Origin: PoT sp049331405
GTDB lineage: Bacteria; Planctomycetota; Planctomycetia; Isosphaerales; Isosphaeraceae
Direction: 5' to 3'
Assembly (NCBI RefSeq): GCF_049331405.1
Contig: NZ_CP186274.1
Location: 1,798,001 to 1,862,000, forward strand
DNA length: 64,000 nucleotides
Shown here: one piece after another, positions 61,832-64,000 of the stretch
Numbering within the stretch: position 1 is the stretch's first letter
Layout of the letters: each line of letters opens with the position of its first letter
Translations under genes and position numbers: made by a program
Notes under the pieces: generated by a model
Databases searched by the model: none
What the model was told of the DNA's origin: nothing
The model's input: only the letters and a program-made list of their open reading frames with translations

Positions 61832-62677
61832 ATGCGCCTGCCCAGGATGACCATCGAGCGGTGGCTGATCACTCTGGCCCTGCCAATCGTCACGGTGGCC
61901 GGTGCCTTGCGCATCCGTCACGGGATCGAACTCAGGCATCAAGATGCGTGCGTCACCAACCTGAAATACATCGGGCTGGCGCTCCACAATTATCACCTCG
62001 CTTATGGGCGGTTCCCGTCGGGTTCCCTGGGGGGGCCGAGCCTGCCGCCGGATCGTCGGCTGGGTTGGCCGGTCACGATCTTCGTCTTCATCACCCAGGG
62101 CCTGCAACTCGTCTATGACCCCCTCGAATCCTGGGACTCTCCCCCGAACGTGCGGCCGCAGTTCATGCATACGAGCACGGACGGCGAACCGCCCCCCTTC
62201 CTGACCTTGGCGAAGGATTCCAACGGATACCTGCGATGCCCTTCGGACCGCTCCAGGCCGAAGGCGGACGTAACCTGGCCGACCTCCTACATCGGGGTCG
62301 CGGGTCTCGGCAGGGACGCGGCGGCCTTGCCGTCGGGCCACCCACGCGCCGGGGTCTTCGGCGACGATCGGTCGACCAGGCTCGACGAGATCAAGGACGG
62401 GGCCTCGACGACGATGATGCTGGTGGAGACCACCACGGCCGTCGGCCCCTGGAACGCCGGCGGCCCCGCGTCTGTCCGGGGCCTCGACCCGGCTCGAAAG
62501 CCCTACATCGGCCCGGGTCGACAGTTTGGCGGCGCGCATCATGGGAAGGCCAACGTGATGTTCGCCGACGGTTCCGTGCGATTCATCTCCGCGACCATCA
62601 ATACAGCCGTCTTCAGGGCCATGACGACCATCGCCGGGGGTGAAGACCCGAACCAGGCACGATCGCATGAGCGTTGA
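61832..62677 (+). CDS. DUF1559 (H-X9-DG) prepilin-like protein
   Basis: A 281-residue protein of the planctomycete DUF1559 family. It has an N-terminal membrane helix (about 10-28), then the conserved NLKYIGLALHNYHLAYGRFP, a middle beta-rich domain and the C-terminal H-X9-DG motif in HHGKANVMFADGS. The usual prepilin peptidase site before the helix is replaced by MRLPRMTIERW, so it may stay as a simple membrane anchor. These proteins are thought to act in pseudopilin-like surface structures, but no role is proven. Confidence 0.85.
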   Translation: MRLPRMTIERWLITLALPIVTVAGALRIRHGIELRHQDACVTNLKYIGLALHNYHLAYGRFPSGSLGGPSLPPDRRLGWPVTIFVFITQGLQLVYDPLESWDSPPNVRPQFMHTSTDGEPPPFLTLAKDSNGYLRCPSDRSRPKADVTWPTSYIGVAGLGRDAAALPSGHPRAGVFGDDRSTRLDEIKDGASTTMMLVETTTAVGPWNAGGPASVRGLDPARKPYIGPGRQFGGAHHGKANVMFADGSVRFISATINTAVFRAMTTIAGGEDPNQARSHER

Positions 62678-62783
62678 CGCCGAGTATAACGGAACCATAG
62701 ACATCTAACCCGGATGCAATGGCCGCAATCCGGAGAGGATACCGCATGGTCGGATGAGCCGCGCGATCCCGTGGGGAACACTG

Positions 62784-63947
62784 ATGCGTCAAAGTCATCG
62801 ATGCCTTGTCGCGATCACAATATCGGCGTTGATAACCCTCGGCCTGGGCCGGGCCTTCGGCGATGACGTGGATCCGAAGGAGGCCTTCCGGCGCGAGTAT
62901 CTCGAGGCGGCGAAAGTCCTGGAGGCCCACTACCATGACATCAGCGTCGAGGTTCATACCCATACGCGCAAGCGTTCCGACGCCGGCGTCGAGGAAACCA
63001 ACTCAAGGCAGTTCCTGAGCCGTTCGGGGCGCAACGCCTGCGTCATCTCCTCGACCATGGGTGAAAGGAATCTCCCCGCGCCTGCCAGGAAGAAGCTCGG
63101 CCCGGACATGAGTTCGCTCGTCATCGGCGCGGGTTCGCCGGAAAGGATCACGTTCTACAATTCGGAGCACGCGACGAGTTTGCTGCGCACCCCTCCTTCC
63201 AGGCTCTTCTCCATCATCTCATCCAACGCGGTTATCACCGGGACAAAGAGTAGAGTCGACAGATCTCTCGCCCTATCGATCGACTGCGGCACCCTCGCTG
63301 CCGGCGGAATTTCGATTGCCACCTTGTTGTCGGATAAAGGTTCCTTCCTCATCGAGAATATCGTGCGAGAAACGGGCCCTGACGGGACGGGTAGGCTGCG
63401 CGTTACGCTATGGCACCCCCGAAATCCAACGACCGAATTCCCGGAGAAGAATTCCAGATTTCTCCGGCAGGCGACATTCGTCTTCAATCCCGGGGAGCAT
63501 TGGGTGCTCGACCGCTACGAAATGCGTTGGGGTTACCCGAGATTTCCACTGACTTTGTTCGAAGCCGGGACGGTCGAATATGAGGGTTCGGTGGGTGGGT
63601 TTCCGACGCCTAAGCGAATACACGTGCGTTCGTTCTCCGTCACGGACGAAGTCTACGGCGCCAGCAAATCCGAGGCGGCCCTCGCGGCACTGGCCTCCCG
63701 AAGCCGCGGGGGCTATGAGGAAACGCAGGAATTCCACAATTTGACGCTCGGCTCGAGCCCCGATTGGGAATTCACGACCGGGGCCTTTGGAGTCATGCGC
63801 GGCTCCCCGCCGGGCAAGCCGTCGAAAGCCGCCGGGATCCCGCCCTGGTTGCTGCCGGGGACGGGGCTCACGTTCCTGCTCGGTCTGATCTTCAAGTGTT
63901 ACGAATCGAGACATCACCGAGTCTATACATTTCAGAAAATCTCTTGA
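62784..63947 (+). CDS. Exported hypothetical protein with C-terminal anchor
   Basis: A 387-residue protein with signal peptide (about 1-26), a large beta-rich body and a C-terminal hydrophobic segment (about 351-370, LLPGTGLTFLLGLIF) followed by a short basic tail. Pattern words include LEAHYHDISVEVHT and VFNPGEHWVLDRYEMRW. It resembles outer-surface or lipoprotein-carrier-like folds only loosely. The ATG at 62784 is chosen because GGGGA lies 7 bases upstream; an in-frame ATG 30 bases earlier would shift the signal inward. Function unknown. Confidence 0.65.
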   Translation: MRQSHRCLVAITISALITLGLGRAFGDDVDPKEAFRREYLEAAKVLEAHYHDISVEVHTHTRKRSDAGVEETNSRQFLSRSGRNACVISSTMGERNLPAPARKKLGPDMSSLVIGAGSPERITFYNSEHATSLLRTPPSRLFSIISSNAVITGTKSRVDRSLALSIDCGTLAAGGISIATLLSDKGSFLIENIVRETGPDGTGRLRVTLWHPRNPTTEFPEKNSRFLRQATFVFNPGEHWVLDRYEMRWGYPRFPLTLFEAGTVEYEGSVGGFPTPKRIHVRSFSVTDEVYGASKSEAALAALASRSRGGYEETQEFHNLTLGSSPDWEFTTGAFGVMRGSPPGKPSKAAGIPPWLLPGTGLTFLLGLIFKCYESRHHRVYTFQKIS

Positions 63948-64000
63948 TCCTTCGCGGGGCCTGGCGGCGCGGCACGCCGGGAAACCGGGCATTTTCGCGC

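Overview
This is a GC-rich window from a planctomycete, most likely of the Isosphaeraceae type. That placement is an inference from gene content: three intact PEP-CTERM proteins, a DUF1559 (H-X9-DG) protein, a remnant carrying the LEDRxLLT surface-protein signature, short RxTxRRLM membrane proteins, large lipases and leucine-rich repeat proteins, and an HD-GYP cassette. Gene density is low. Many intergenic stretches of 0.3-1.5 kb hold AT-rich pockets, decayed genes and a family of hairpin-forming repeats. I see no rRNA, tRNA, CRISPR array, phage or complete insertion sequence.

Layout. 0-2 kb: a secreted SGNH hydrolase fused to a sialidase-like propeller. 2.3-6.7 kb: a complete His-Xaa-Ser (Hxs) peptide-modification operon, hxsA-hxsD-hxsB-hxsC plus a small DUF350 membrane protein, closed by a 13-bp GC hairpin. 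8-13 kb: a SUKH protein, a PEP-CTERM protein, a frameshifted gene and a GH16 glycosidase. 13.4-17 kb: exported catalase-peroxidase KatG divergent from OxyR, with a LysR-type palindrome between them. 17.3-26.4 kb: a 1399-residue patatin-like membrane lipase, a leucine-rich repeat protein broken by a frameshift, and a GT14 glycosyltransferase. 27-31.4 kb: a hybrid histidine kinase, a repeat-rich 1-kb gap, a deletion remnant of a two-component system and a methyltransferase. 31.8-35 kb: an exact 617-bp tandem duplication across two convergent genes, and two PEP-CTERM proteins. 35.3-41.1 kb: two tandem alpha/beta hydrolases and a kinase/receiver/HD-GYP operon. 42.5-50.5 kb: mostly uncharacterised small proteins, plus SRPBCC, HAD and J-domain proteins. 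50.8-64 kb: a Y-family polymerase, an esterase lacking its nucleophile serine, an orphan HlyD-like adaptor, a broken pentapeptide/TIR gene, a small RNA ligase, an acyltransferase, a DUF1559 protein and a final exported protein of unknown function.

The most notable system is the Hxs operon. An exported protein carries eleven His-Xaa-Ser triplets, next to two radical SAM enzymes and the accessory protein HxsD. The family is recognised from gene neighbourhoods; its modification and function here are unproven. Several genes are broken at homopolymer runs, so some pseudogenes may be sequence errors.
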